Below are positions 52,123 through 61,642 of a stretch of DNA of 64,000 nt, piece after piece (positions within the stretch are counted from its first letter, which is position 1; every line of letters begins with the position of its first letter). The position numbers were made by a program, and so were the translations under genes. This DNA comes from Sphingomonas_Q fennica_A (GTDB taxonomy: Bacteria > Pseudomonadota > Alphaproteobacteria > Sphingomonadales > Sphingomonadaceae), in contig JAQIJD010000007.1 of the NCBI GenBank assembly GCA_036946415.1, forward strand, positions 1 to 64,000, given 5' to 3'. A model generated the notes under the pieces. It was not told the origin of the DNA, searched no databases, and saw only the letters and a list, made by a program, of their open reading frames with translations.

Positions 52123-53975
52123 GCGGCGGGGAGACGGTGCGCCTCACGATGGCGCAAGCGCTGCTGCGCTATCTGATCGCCCAGCATATCGACGTCGATG
52201 GCGAGGAACGGCCCTATTTCGCCGGCGTCTGGGCGATCTTCGGCCATGGCAACGTCGCGGGCATGGGCGAGGCGCTGCATGCGGTGAAGGACCGCCTGCC
52301 GACGTGGCGCGCGCACAACGAGCAGGGCATGGCCCACGCCGCGATCGCCTATGCCAAGGCGCGCTTCCGCACGGGCGCGATGGTGTGCAGCACCTCGATC
52401 GGGCCGGGCGCCACCAACCTCGTCACCGCCGCGGCGCTGGCGCACGTCAACCGCCTGCCGGTCCTGCTGCTGCCGAGCGACGTCTTCGCCAACCGCCGGC
52501 CCGACCCGGTTCTCCAGCAGATCGAGGATTTCGGCGACGGCACGATGAGCGTCACCGACTGCTTCCGTCCCGTCTCGCGCTATTTCGACCGGATAACCCG
52601 CCCCGAACAGATCATCAGCGCGCTGCCGCGGGTGATGGCGACCTTCACCGATCCGGCGGGCTGCGGCCCGGTGACGCTGGCGCTCTGCCAGGACGTGCAG
52701 GCCGAGTCCTACGACTATCCGCGCGAATTCTTCGCGCGGCGGGTGTGGCGTATCCGCCGGCCCGAGCCCGATGCCGCGGAATTCGCCGCGCTGGCCGATG
52801 CGATCCGCACCGCGCACCGGCCGCTGATCGTCTCGGGCGGCGGCGTCCTCTACGCCCGCGCCGCCGATACGCTGCGCGCGCTGGTGGCCGACACCGGCAT
52901 CCCCGTCGTCGAGACGCACGGCGGCAAGGGCGCGCTGTCGTGGCGCGATCCGCTCAACGCCGGGTCGATCGGCGTGACCGGATCGACCGCCGCCAATGCG
53001 CTGGCGGCCGAGGCGGACCTCGTGATCGGCCTCGGCACGCGCCTTCAGGACTTCACGACCGGATCGCGCACCGTGTTCGCCGATCCCGCCCGGCGACTGG
53101 TGCAGGTGAACGTCCAGCCGTTCGACGCGCACAAGCATGGCGCCACCCCCGTGGTCGGCGATGCCGGCGTGATCCTCGAACGGCTGGCGACGGCGCTGGC
53201 GGGGCATCGCGCCCCGGCGGGCTGGACCGGGCGCGCCGCCGACCTGGCGGACGATTGGCGCGCCAAGGTCGAAGCCGTGTTGACGGCGACGCCGACCGCG
53301 CCGTTCCAATATGCCGACGTCGTCGGCGCGGTCGATCGCGCGGCGGACGCGGACAGTATAGCCGTGTGCGCCGCCGGCACGCTGCCTGCCGAGCTTCACA
53401 AACTCTGGCGCAGCGAGCGGCCCGGCGGCTACCATATGGAATATGGCTATAGCTGCATGGGCTACGAGGTGGCCGGCGGCTTCGGCGCCAAGATGGCGGA
53501 CCCCGCGCGCGAGGTGTTCGTGATGGTCGGCGACGGCAGCTATCTGATGCTGAACTCCGAACTCGCGACTTCGGTGATGATGGGCTACCGCATCATCGTC
53601 GTGCTGTTCGACAGCGAGGGCTATAGCTGCATCAACCGCCTGCAACGCAGCGCCGGCGGCGCCGACTTCAATAACATGTTCCGCGACAGCGTGCAGGTGG
53701 TGAAGCCGCGGTTCGACTATGTCGCGCATGCCCGCAGCCTGGGCGCGCTGGCCGAGAAGGCGGACGACATGGCGGCGCTGGAAGCGGCGCTGGCGCGCGC
53801 GCGCCGCGCCGATCGCTCGACCGTGATCGTCGTCGATGTCGATCCCTATGAGGAAACCGATCTCGGCGGCCATTGGTGGGACGTGGTCGTCCCCGAAGTG
53901 TCCGACCGCGAGGCGGTGCGCACCGCGCGCGCCGCCTACGAACAACAAGCCGCAAAGCAGAGGATCGACGGATGA
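52119..53975 (+). CDS. iolD: 3D-(3,5/4)-Trihydroxycyclohexane-1,2-dione hydrolase
   Basis: 618 aa, thiamine-diphosphate enzyme. Ring-opening step of inositol catabolism. The catalytic Glu lies in RAHNEQGMAHAAIAYAKA of the Pyr domain, and the ThDP/Mg motif is GDGSYLMLNSELATS followed by FDSEGYSCINRLQ. Length is standard. The ATG overlaps the iolC stop, and its own stop overlaps iolE (ATGA). Confidence 0.95.
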   Translation: MSGGETVRLTMAQALLRYLIAQHIDVDGEERPYFAGVWAIFGHGNVAGMGEALHAVKDRLPTWRAHNEQGMAHAAIAYAKARFRTGAMVCSTSIGPGATNLVTAAALAHVNRLPVLLLPSDVFANRRPDPVLQQIEDFGDGTMSVTDCFRPVSRYFDRITRPEQIISALPRVMATFTDPAGCGPVTLALCQDVQAESYDYPREFFARRVWRIRRPEPDAAEFAALADAIRTAHRPLIVSGGGVLYARAADTLRALVADTGIPVVETHGGKGALSWRDPLNAGSIGVTGSTAANALAAEADLVIGLGTRLQDFTTGSRTVFADPARRLVQVNVQPFDAHKHGATPVVGDAGVILERLATALAGHRAPAGWTGRAADLADDWRAKVEAVLTATPTAPFQYADVVGAVDRAADADSIAVCAAGTLPAELHKLWRSERPGGYHMEYGYSCMGYEVAGGFGAKMADPAREVFVMVGDGSYLMLNSELATSVMMGYRIIVVLFDSEGYSCINRLQRSAGGADFNNMFRDSVQVVKPRFDYVAHARSLGALAEKADDMAALEAALARARRADRSTVIVVDVDPYEETDLGGHWWDVVVPEVSDREAVRTARAAYEQQAAKQRIDG

Positions 53976-54868
53976 GCGTGAGGTTCGGGGTCAGCCCCAT
54001 CGCCTGGATCAACGACGACATGCCGCATCTGGGCGGCGACACGCCGCTCGAGAAACTGCTCGGCGACGCGTCCGAGATCGGCTTCTCGGGCGTCGAGCTG
54101 GGCGGCAAGTTCCCGCGCGATCCGGCCGTCCTGTCGCCGCTCCTGCGATCCTACGGCCTCGATCTCGTCGGCGGCTGGTTCTCGGGCAGCCTGCTCACCC
54201 TGTCGCCCGACGAGCAGATCGAGGCGATGCAGGAGCATCTGGCGCTGCTGGAGGCGATGGGCTGCGAGCTCTTCGTCTTCGCCGAATGCAGCAACACCAT
54301 CCATTCGACGCGCGGCCTGCCGCTCAGCACGCGGCCGGTGCTGGACGATGCCGGCTGGGCGCGGTTCGGCCGTGGCATCACGGCGGTCGCCGATCATGTC
54401 GCGGCGCGCGGGCTGCGCTTCGCCTATCACCACCATGTCGGCACGGTCGTCGAGACGCAGGCCGACGTCGATCGCTTCATCGCCGAAACCGGCGACCGCG
54501 CCGGCCTGACCGTCGATACCGGCCACGGCTATTATGGCGGGATAGACGTGCCGGCGCTGATCCGCACCCACCCCGGCCGCGTCGCCCATGTCCATTGCAA
54601 GGACGTGCGGGCCGACGTGATGGCGGCGACCCGCCAGAGCAACCGCAGCTTCCTGGACGGCGTGCTGGACGGCATGTTCACCGTGCCCGGCGATGGCGCG
54701 ATCGACTTCGCGCCCGTGTTCGCGGCGCTGTCGGAGGTCGGCTACGACGGCTGGGTGATCGTCGAGGCCGAGCAGGATCCCGCCCGCGCCGACCCGCGCC
54801 TCTATGGCCAGATCGGCTTCGATCATCTGAAGGCGGCCGCTGCGGCCACCGAACTGGAGGTGGCATGA
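53972..54868 (+). CDS. iolE: myo-Inosose-2 dehydratase
   Basis: 298 aa TIM-barrel lyase. Dehydrates 2-keto-myo-inositol to the diketone used by IolD. Family motifs: FGVSPIAWINDDMPHLGGDTP in pieces, VFAECSNTIHS, AYHHHVGTVVE, TVDTGHGYYGGID and HVHCKDVR, giving the expected metal ligands. Translationally coupled to iolD and iolB. Confidence 0.95.
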   Translation: MSVRFGVSPIAWINDDMPHLGGDTPLEKLLGDASEIGFSGVELGGKFPRDPAVLSPLLRSYGLDLVGGWFSGSLLTLSPDEQIEAMQEHLALLEAMGCELFVFAECSNTIHSTRGLPLSTRPVLDDAGWARFGRGITAVADHVAARGLRFAYHHHVGTVVETQADVDRFIAETGDRAGLTVDTGHGYYGGIDVPALIRTHPGRVAHVHCKDVRADVMAATRQSNRSFLDGVLDGMFTVPGDGAIDFAPVFAALSEVGYDGWVIVEAEQDPARADPRLYGQIGFDHLKAAAAATELEVA

Positions 54869-55674
54869 TGAGCGAGCTTCTCGTCCGCGCCCACGCCCCC
54901 GATGCGGAGGGCCGGATATTGGAGGTCACGCCGGCGTCGGCGGGCTGGACCTACATCGGTTTCGTCGTCCACCGGCTCGCCGACGGCGCGACGCTGTCGG
55001 GCGGCGCCGACGGGCGGGAGCATTGCCTGGTGATCCTGACCGGCCATGCGACCGTCACTGCCGGCACCGAGCGGTTCGCCGGGATCGGCGGGCGGTCGTC
55101 GGTGTTCGACGGGCCGGGCCATTCGGTCTACGTCCCCGGCGGGACGGCCTGGACGGTCGAGGCGGAAGGCGCGCTGGAGATCGCGATCTGCTCCGCACCC
55201 GGCGGTGGCGATTTCGCGCCACGCCTGATCGCGCCGGGCGACGTGGGCGCCGAAGTGCGCGGCCGCGACACGAACACGCGCTTCGTCCGCAATATCCTGC
55301 CCGACGATCAGCCCGCCCACAGCCTGCTGGTGGTCGAGGTGGTGACGCCGGGTGGCAATTGGTCGAGCTACCCACCCCACAAGCACGATCGCGACGCTCC
55401 GCCGCAGGAGACATTGCTGGAGGAGACCTATTATCATCGGCTCGATCCGCCGCAGGGCTATGCCGTGCAGCGCGTCTATACCGATGACCTCGATCTCGAC
55501 GAGACGATCACGGTGCGGGACGGCGATTGCGTGCTCGTCCCGCGCGGCTACCATCCCGTCGGCGCGGCGCACGGCTACGATCTGTTCTACCTGAACGTCA
55601 TGGCCGGCCCCCGCCGCAAGTGGATCTTCGCCAACGATCCCGCGCATGCCTGGATCGTCGACGCGGCCAAATAG
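54868..55674 (+). CDS. iolB: 5-Deoxy-glucuronate isomerase
   Basis: 268 aa double cupin (KduI/IolB family). Isomerises 5-deoxy-glucuronate to 2-deoxy-5-keto-gluconate. Metal-binding motifs in the C-terminal cupin are PPHKHDRDAPPQETLLEETYYHR in pieces (His, His, Glu) and VPRGYHPVGAAHGYDLFYLNVMAG. Two adjacent ATGs exist; 54868 has the better seven-base spacing from GGAGG, 54865 is the alternative. Last gene of iolCDEB. Confidence 0.94.
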   Translation: MSELLVRAHAPDAEGRILEVTPASAGWTYIGFVVHRLADGATLSGGADGREHCLVILTGHATVTAGTERFAGIGGRSSVFDGPGHSVYVPGGTAWTVEAEGALEIAICSAPGGGDFAPRLIAPGDVGAEVRGRDTNTRFVRNILPDDQPAHSLLVVEVVTPGGNWSSYPPHKHDRDAPPQETLLEETYYHRLDPPQGYAVQRVYTDDLDLDETITVRDGDCVLVPRGYHPVGAAHGYDLFYLNVMAGPRRKWIFANDPAHAWIVDAAK

Positions 55675-55689
55675 AACACCGCTTTTGAT

Positions 55690-55703
55690 GGAACTTTTCT
55701 TCC
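55690..55703. promoter_or_regulatory. Perfect IolR-type palindrome upstream of the receptor
   Basis: GGAA-CTTTTC-TTCC exactly matches the published rhizobial IolR consensus GGAA-N6-TTCC and extends to TGGAA/TTCCA. It lies in a ~60-bp AT-rich island. A weaker copy, AGAA-TTATAG-TTTC, lies at 55720-55733 with its centre exactly 30 bp away, about three helical turns, which would suit side-by-side dimers. This ties the receptor to inositol control. Confidence 0.75.
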
Positions 55704-55844
55704 AACTTTATTGACTCATAGAATTATAGTTTCATAATCCTTCCATCCGGTGAATCGGTTCCCGAAACCCCGGAACAGCGAACAGACGGTGAGGACCGGG
55801 GCCGATCCCCGGCCTTGCCGGACAACAGTTCAGGAGAGGGATCT

Positions 55845-58800
55845 ATGCGAACGACGACCCGTGCGCGCCTGTATGCCGGCGCTGCGATGCTGCTGGCGAT
55901 CACCGGCGCCGCCCCCGCTTTCAGCCAGACGACGACCGACCCGGCCCCCGCGGCGCAGACGGCGCCCGTGCTCGGCACCCCGGTCACGCCCGCGCCGACG
56001 CCGCCGGTCGATCCCGTCCAGTCCGATCCCAAACCCGCCGGAACCAGCACGCCGCCCGTCGCCGCCCTCAGCGAGCCGCAGGGGGACGATATCGTCGTCA
56101 CCGGCACCCGCGCCAGCCTGCAGCGGGCGGTGGAGATCAAACGCCAGGCGCCGGGCGTGGTCGACGCCATCTCGTCCGAGGATCTCGGCAAGTTCCCGGA
56201 TACCAACATCGCCGAATCGCTCCAGCGCATTCCCGGCATCGCCATCGATCGCAACGGCGGCGAAGGGCAGTTCGTCACCGTCCGCGGATTCGGCCCGACC
56301 TTCAACCAGGTGCTCGTCAACGGCCGTCAGGTCGCTTCCGAAACCGATGGCCGCGCCTTCAGCTTCGATCTCTATCCGGCTGATCTGATCGCCGGGGCCG
56401 AGGTCTACAAGTCGGGCGTCTCGCACCTGCCCGCAGGCGGCATCGGTGCCACCGTCAACCTCAAGACCGCGCGCCCGCTCGACCTCAAAGGCTTCCGCCT
56501 CATCACCAATGCGCAGGGCCTCTACGACGTGAATTCGGGCAAGGTGACGCCCGAATTGTTCGGCCTCGTGTCCGACACCACCGCCGACGGGCGGTTCGGC
56601 GGGCTGCTCTCGGTCAGCTACCAGAAGCGCCGCTCGCGCGAGGAATTCCTCGATCAGAACGGCTGGCTGCCGACGGTGATCGGCCAGGGCGTCAACGCCA
56701 GCGCGATCGTCGCCAATCCCGGGCGCGTCACCACGATCTTCCGCCCGCGCGAGACCGCCAACGGCATCCGCGAGCAGGAGCGCGAACGCCTGAACGTCCA
56801 GGGCGTGCTGCAATGGCAGGCGACCGACACGCTGCGCCTGACCGCCGACGGCTTCTACAACAAGTTCAACGTCGATTCGAAGGCGAGCCTGCTCAACACC
56901 TATATCGGCGTCGGCGCCAACGACATCACCGATATCACGCTCGACAACAACGGCACGGTCCTGCGCGAAACCGTCAACAGCGAGGTCGGCGCGCTCGTCC
57001 GGCTGGAAGGACGCCCCACCGAAACCAAGCTGATCGGTCTCAACGCCGACTGGCAGGTGACGCCCGAACTGCGCAGCACGCTCGACTTCGCTTATTCCAA
57101 TTCGCGCGCGGACCCTGCCGACCGCCGCAACACCGGCCAGGCGGTGCTGGGCTTCCTGAGCAGCCAGGTGCCCGGCGGCCAGCGCTACACCTTCGATATG
57201 ACCAGCGGCTTTCCGGTGACGACCTTCAACCAGGCCCTGAGCAGCGCGATCGTCAACCCCGATGCCTACCGCCTCCACGTCGCCCAATATGGCAACCAGA
57301 CCGGCGACGGCACGGGCGGCGCCAACACCGACAACGACGTCTATTCGGCAAGCTTCGACAACAGCTATACGCCTGCCGATGGCGGCTTCTTCAAGACCTT
57401 CAGCTTCGGCTTCAACTACACGCGGGACAGGAAGCGCGTGGACTTCATCCAGCCGAACTTCGCCGCCTTCTGCCAGTTCTGCGGCTTCTTCCAGGATGCG
57501 CCGAACGGGCTGCTGCAACCGCTCGATCTGTCGAACACGCTGTCCGGTCTGCCGGCGGGCATCCAGCGCCGCTTCTTCACCTTCGATCTGGACGACCTGA
57601 TCGCCTATCAGTCGAGCCCGCAGGCGCTGGCCGCGCGCGACGTGTCGCTCGGCCTCGCCCCCGGCACGTCGGCGGCGCAGTGGGAACGGCTGCGCACCAC
57701 CGAGGGCGGCTATGTCGGCATCCGCCAGCCCGCCAGCTTCGCCGTGACCGAGGATTCGATCGCGGGCTATGCGAACGTCAGCCTGGCCGGCAACGTCGGC
57801 GCGATCGACTGGGGGATCGATACCGGCGCGCGGCTGGTCCGCACGCGGACGCAGGCGACCGGCAGCTCGTCCACGCTGCTGACGCTCAACCAGACGACGC
57901 CCAGCCAATATGACCCGACGCTCGGTGCGGCGGCGCTCGTCACGCAGCGCAACACCTATTACAAGCTGCTTCCGAACTTCAACCTGAAGATCCTGCCGTC
58001 GCGCGAGATAATCATTCGCCTCGCCGCCTCGCAGACCTTCGCCCGGCCGCAGTTGAGCGACCTCGCGCCGCGCTTCGCCTTCAACGATCTGCGGCCCGGA
58101 TCGCTGACCGCATCCGGCGGCAACACCGGGCTGCGGCCCTTCACCTCCACCAATCTCGACGCGTCGTTCGAATATTATTTCAACAGTCTGAGCTTCATCA
58201 CGGTCGCCGCCTATTGGAAGAACGTCGAGGATTTCATCGTCACCACCAACAGCGTGGAGCAGATGCGCGTGCCCAACGGCATCCGCGTCACCACCGCGGA
58301 CCCATCGATCAACGCCGCGGCGGGGACGGTCAATTTCCTCGTGTCGCGTCCGGTCAACGCCGAACAGGCGACGGTCAAGGGCGTCGAGATCGGCGCCCAG
58401 CTGACCTTCGATTTCCTGCCCGGCGCGCTCCGCTTCTTCGGTGTCAGCGGCAACGCCAACTTCGTGGATTCGAACGCCGGCATCTCGACCGGGGGGGACA
58501 TCAACACGATCTTCGCCCTGCCCGGCCTCGGCAACACCCAGAATGCCGCGCTCTTCTTCGACAATGGCAAGCTGGATGCGCGCATATCCTACAGCCGGCG
58601 CGGTAGCTTCCTCGAAACGCTCGTCAATCCGAAGGCGGCGGTGGAACCGATCTTCACGGCGCCGTTCCAGCAGGTCGATTTCCGCGTCAATTACAATATG
58701 CAGATCGGCAATGCCGCGATGACCGTATTCGTCGGCGGGGTTAACGTGCTGAACGAGAAGATCCGTAAATACGGGCGGTTCGAAAACCAGTTCATCACCT

Positions 58801-58850
58801 ATCGCAACACCGGGCCGCGCTATCAATTCGGTATCCGCGCGCGGCTCTGA
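55845..58850 (+). CDS. TonB-dependent outer-membrane receptor 3, probable inositol or inositol-derivative importer
   Basis: 1,001 aa. A signal peptide (AGAAMLLAITGAAPAFSQ) and a Pro/Thr-rich stretch (about 30-80) precede the TonB box (DDIVVTGTRASLQRAVEIK) and plug (TVRGFGPTFNQVLVNGRQV, GAEVYKSGVSHLPAGGIGATVNLKT), then a barrel ending GPRYQFGIRARL. The plug is of the Caulobacter/Xanthomonas carbohydrate-receptor type, unlike receptors 1 and 2. The start is the ATG at 55845 with AGGAGAGGG. A perfect IolR box upstream and the adjacent iolCDEB suggest uptake of an inositol compound. Confidence 0.9.
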   Translation: MRTTTRARLYAGAAMLLAITGAAPAFSQTTTDPAPAAQTAPVLGTPVTPAPTPPVDPVQSDPKPAGTSTPPVAALSEPQGDDIVVTGTRASLQRAVEIKRQAPGVVDAISSEDLGKFPDTNIAESLQRIPGIAIDRNGGEGQFVTVRGFGPTFNQVLVNGRQVASETDGRAFSFDLYPADLIAGAEVYKSGVSHLPAGGIGATVNLKTARPLDLKGFRLITNAQGLYDVNSGKVTPELFGLVSDTTADGRFGGLLSVSYQKRRSREEFLDQNGWLPTVIGQGVNASAIVANPGRVTTIFRPRETANGIREQERERLNVQGVLQWQATDTLRLTADGFYNKFNVDSKASLLNTYIGVGANDITDITLDNNGTVLRETVNSEVGALVRLEGRPTETKLIGLNADWQVTPELRSTLDFAYSNSRADPADRRNTGQAVLGFLSSQVPGGQRYTFDMTSGFPVTTFNQALSSAIVNPDAYRLHVAQYGNQTGDGTGGANTDNDVYSASFDNSYTPADGGFFKTFSFGFNYTRDRKRVDFIQPNFAAFCQFCGFFQDAPNGLLQPLDLSNTLSGLPAGIQRRFFTFDLDDLIAYQSSPQALAARDVSLGLAPGTSAAQWERLRTTEGGYVGIRQPASFAVTEDSIAGYANVSLAGNVGAIDWGIDTGARLVRTRTQATGSSSTLLTLNQTTPSQYDPTLGAAALVTQRNTYYKLLPNFNLKILPSREIIIRLAASQTFARPQLSDLAPRFAFNDLRPGSLTASGGNTGLRPFTSTNLDASFEYYFNSLSFITVAAYWKNVEDFIVTTNSVEQMRVPNGIRVTTADPSINAAAGTVNFLVSRPVNAEQATVKGVEIGAQLTFDFLPGALRFFGVSGNANFVDSNAGISTGGDINTIFALPGLGNTQNAALFFDNGKLDARISYSRRGSFLETLVNPKAAVEPIFTAPFQQVDFRVNYNMQIGNAAMTVFVGGVNVLNEKIRKYGRFENQFITYRNTGPRYQFGIRARL

Positions 58851-58867
58851 CGATCGGGCGACGGGGG

Positions 58868-58895
58868 CCGGCGGGCGATCTCTGCACCCCGCCGG
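58868..58895 (+). terminator. Hairpin after receptor 3
   Basis: CCGGCGGG (58868-58875) and CCCGCCGG (58888-58895) form an 8-bp stem, extended by outer CGGG/CCCG pairs. No T-tract. The rest of the 128-bp gap to the kinase gene shows nothing else. Confidence 0.5.
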
Positions 58896-58978
58896 TTCCC
58901 GTGGCGCGCCATTCGCTCTATAGCCGGCTGTAAGGGCCATCAGTACGGCCGCTCCGCCAGCAGGATTCCGCCGCCACG

Positions 58979-61510
58979 ATGCCAGACAGAAAAGGCGACA
59001 CGACCCGAACGATCGACGCGCACCGCTTCCTCGTCGGCGGGGGCGAGTGCGGGGCGCTGATCGCGACGCGCGACTGGCGCGATACGCCGCTGGGGCCGAT
59101 CGAAGCCTGGCCGCAGAGCCTGCGCACCGCCACCGCCATCCTGCTCCGCTCGCCCGTGCCGATCGTGATGCTGTGGGGCGAGGACGGCATCATGCTCTAC
59201 AACGATGCATATTCCGCCTTCGCCGGCGGCCGCCACCCGGCGCTGTTCGGCTCCCGCGTGCGCGAGGGGTGGCCCGAAGTCGCCGACTTCAACGACAATG
59301 TGATGCGCGTCGGCCTCGCCGGCGGCACGCTCCACTATCACGACCAGAAGCTGACGCTCCATCGCCACGGCCGCCCCGAGGAGGTGTGGATGGATCTCGA
59401 CTATTCCCCCGTGCTGGACGAGAGCGGGCAGCCCGGCGGCGTCATCTGCATCCTCGGCGAGACGACCGAGCGGGTCGCCGCGGAACGGCGCACCGCCTTC
59501 CTGCTCGAACTGTCGGATGCGCTGCGCCTGCTCGATACGCCGCAGGCGATCACCGGCCACGCCGCCGCGCGGCTGGGCGAATGGCTCGATGCGAACCGCG
59601 TCTTCTATGCCGAGATCGCGGGCGGCTGGATGACGGTGGAGAGCGACCATGCCCGCGGCGTCGCGTCGATCGTCGGGCGCCATTCGCTGGAGGCGTTCGG
59701 GCCGGACCTGCTGGCCGCCTATCGCCCCGGCGCGCCGGTGGTGGCGCGCGACGTGCCGGGCGACATGCGCCTCAACGACCTCGCCCGCGCCGGCCTCGCC
59801 GATCGGCAGGTGGGTGCGTTCATCGACGTGGTGCTGTTCAGCGAGCGCGAATGGGTCGGCCTGCTGGCGGTCCAGTCGGCCACCCCGCGGCTGTGGACCG
59901 CGGCGGAGGAAAGCCTCGTCCAGGAGGTGGGCGAACGCGTCAAGACCGCGGTCGAACGGGCGCGCGCCGAGGCTGGGCTGCGCCGCATGAACGAGACGCT
60001 GGAGGCGCAGGTGGCGCTTCGTTCCGCCGAGCGCGACCGGCTGTGGACCGTCTCGCAGGACATGCTGGCGCGCGCCGACTATGCGGGCATGATGTCCGCC
60101 GTCAGCCCGGCCTGGACGACGGTGCTGGGCTGGTCCGGGGCCGAATTGCTCAGCCGCGGCTATGCCAGTTTCATGCATCCGGACGACGCGCCGCACACGC
60201 TGGCGGCGATCGCGCGGATGGCCGATACCCGCCAGCCGGCGCGCTTCGAGAACCGCATCCTCACGCGGGACGGCGGATGGAAGCCGATCGAATGGATGGT
60301 GGCCCCCGAGGCGGACGGGCACAATTTCGTCGCCGTCGGCCGCGATCTCAGCGAGGCGAAGGCGCGCGAGGCCGATCTGGCGATCGCGCAGGAAGCGCTC
60401 CGCCAGAGCCAGAAGATGGAGGCGATGGGCAGCCTGACCGGCGGCGTCGCCCATGATTTCAACAATCTGCTCACCCCCATCATCGGCTCGCTCGACATGC
60501 TGATGCGCAAGGGGATCGAGAATCAGCGCGAACGCCGGCTGATCGAAGGCGCGCTGCAATCGGCCGAGCGGGCCAAGACGCTGGTCCAGCGCCTGCTCGC
60601 CTTCGCCCGCCGCCAGCCGCTGCAGCCGGTGGCGGTCGATGTCGCGAGGGTCGTCGGGAACATGGCCGATCTGATCGGATCGACGCTGGGGCCGACGATC
60701 GACGTGCGCGTCGATCTCGCCGATCTGCCGCCGGCCCACGCCGATCCCAACCAGCTCGAAATGGCGCTCCTCAACCTCGCCGTGAACGCGCGCGACGCGA
60801 TGCCCGACGGCGGCGTCCTCACGATCGCCGCCGTCCGCGAGAGCGTGCGCACCGGGGACGACCGCCGCCTCGCGCGCGGCCATTATGTGCGGCTCAGCGT
60901 CGCCGATACCGGCATCGGCATGGACGGGCCGACGCTCGCCCGTGCGATCGAGCCCTTCTTCTCGACCAAGGGGATCGGCAAGGGCACGGGCCTCGGCCTG
61001 TCGATGGTCCACGGTCTGGCCGCGCAGCTTGGCGGCGGCCTCGGCATCGAGAGCGCGCCGGGGGCCGGCACCACGATCAGCCTGTGGCTGCCCGTCAGCG
61101 CGGTCGCGCTGGACGACGGGACGATCGCGATCGAGCGCCCGGCCGATCCCACGCTTTCGGGCACCGCGCTGCTGGTGGACGACGAGGATCTGGTGCGGAT
61201 GACCACCGCCGACATGCTGTCGAACCTCGCCTACGATGTCGTCGAGGCGAGTTCTGCGGAGGAGGCGCTGCGCCTCGTCTCGGCCGGCCTCGCCCCCGAC
61301 ATCGTCGTCACCGATCATTTGATGCCGGGGATGAGCGGAACCCAGCTCGCCCGGCATCTCCGCACCATCACGCCGGGCCTGCCGGTGCTGATCGTGTCGG
61401 GCTATGCCGAGGAGGAGGGGATCGACGGCGACATCCCCCGCCTCACCAAGCCCTTCCGCAACGCCGATCTGGCGGCCAGCCTCGCCGCCCTCGCCCCGCA
61501 GGCGGCGTAA
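58979..61510 (+). CDS. Soluble hybrid sensor histidine kinase (PAS-GAF-PAS-HisKA-HATPase-REC)
   Basis: 843 aa without transmembrane segments. A PAS-like domain (about 30-165: WRDTPLGPIEAWP, IMLYNDAYSAFAG) is followed by GAF (about 175-325), a second PAS (about 355-460), HisKA with phosphoacceptor H492 (GGVAHDFNNLL), HATPase (ALLNLAVNARDAMP, GLGLSMVHGLA) and a C-terminal receiver with D779 (VTDHLMPGMSG). The layout resembles cytosolic bacteriophytochrome- or stress-type kinases without a clear chromophore site. No response regulator or sigma-factor gene is adjacent. Confidence 0.9.
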   Translation: MPDRKGDTTRTIDAHRFLVGGGECGALIATRDWRDTPLGPIEAWPQSLRTATAILLRSPVPIVMLWGEDGIMLYNDAYSAFAGGRHPALFGSRVREGWPEVADFNDNVMRVGLAGGTLHYHDQKLTLHRHGRPEEVWMDLDYSPVLDESGQPGGVICILGETTERVAAERRTAFLLELSDALRLLDTPQAITGHAAARLGEWLDANRVFYAEIAGGWMTVESDHARGVASIVGRHSLEAFGPDLLAAYRPGAPVVARDVPGDMRLNDLARAGLADRQVGAFIDVVLFSEREWVGLLAVQSATPRLWTAAEESLVQEVGERVKTAVERARAEAGLRRMNETLEAQVALRSAERDRLWTVSQDMLARADYAGMMSAVSPAWTTVLGWSGAELLSRGYASFMHPDDAPHTLAAIARMADTRQPARFENRILTRDGGWKPIEWMVAPEADGHNFVAVGRDLSEAKAREADLAIAQEALRQSQKMEAMGSLTGGVAHDFNNLLTPIIGSLDMLMRKGIENQRERRLIEGALQSAERAKTLVQRLLAFARRQPLQPVAVDVARVVGNMADLIGSTLGPTIDVRVDLADLPPAHADPNQLEMALLNLAVNARDAMPDGGVLTIAAVRESVRTGDDRRLARGHYVRLSVADTGIGMDGPTLARAIEPFFSTKGIGKGTGLGLSMVHGLAAQLGGGLGIESAPGAGTTISLWLPVSAVALDDGTIAIERPADPTLSGTALLVDDEDLVRMTTADMLSNLAYDVVEASSAEEALRLVSAGLAPDIVVTDHLMPGMSGTQLARHLRTITPGLPVLIVSGYAEEEGIDGDIPRLTKPFRNADLAASLAALAPQAA

Positions 61511-61573
61511 GGCGGACGAGCCCGCCCCCCCCGGTTCAGGCGGCGCGGGCACTGAAGGGCCAATGCAATAGAA

Positions 61574-61603
61574 AGGGGCGCGGCCGTTGCCGGCCGCGCC
61601 CCT
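61574..61603. terminator. Bidirectional terminator between the kinase and katG genes
   Basis: A perfect 13-bp stem, AGGGGCGCGGCCG / CGGCCGCGCCCCT, with TTGC loop. Minus-strand transcripts get TTTC after the stem, so it suits katG; it also stops the converging kinase transcript. Confidence 0.7.
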
Positions 61604-61642
61604 CCTGCCCGTCGCCTCGAAGCGAGGCGACGTCCGGTCCAA

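Noticed and set aside
55830..61642. Two very long minus-strand frames opposite receptor 3 and the hybrid kinase
   Set aside because: Same antisense effect. The plus strand has signal peptides, ribosome sites and clear domain motifs.
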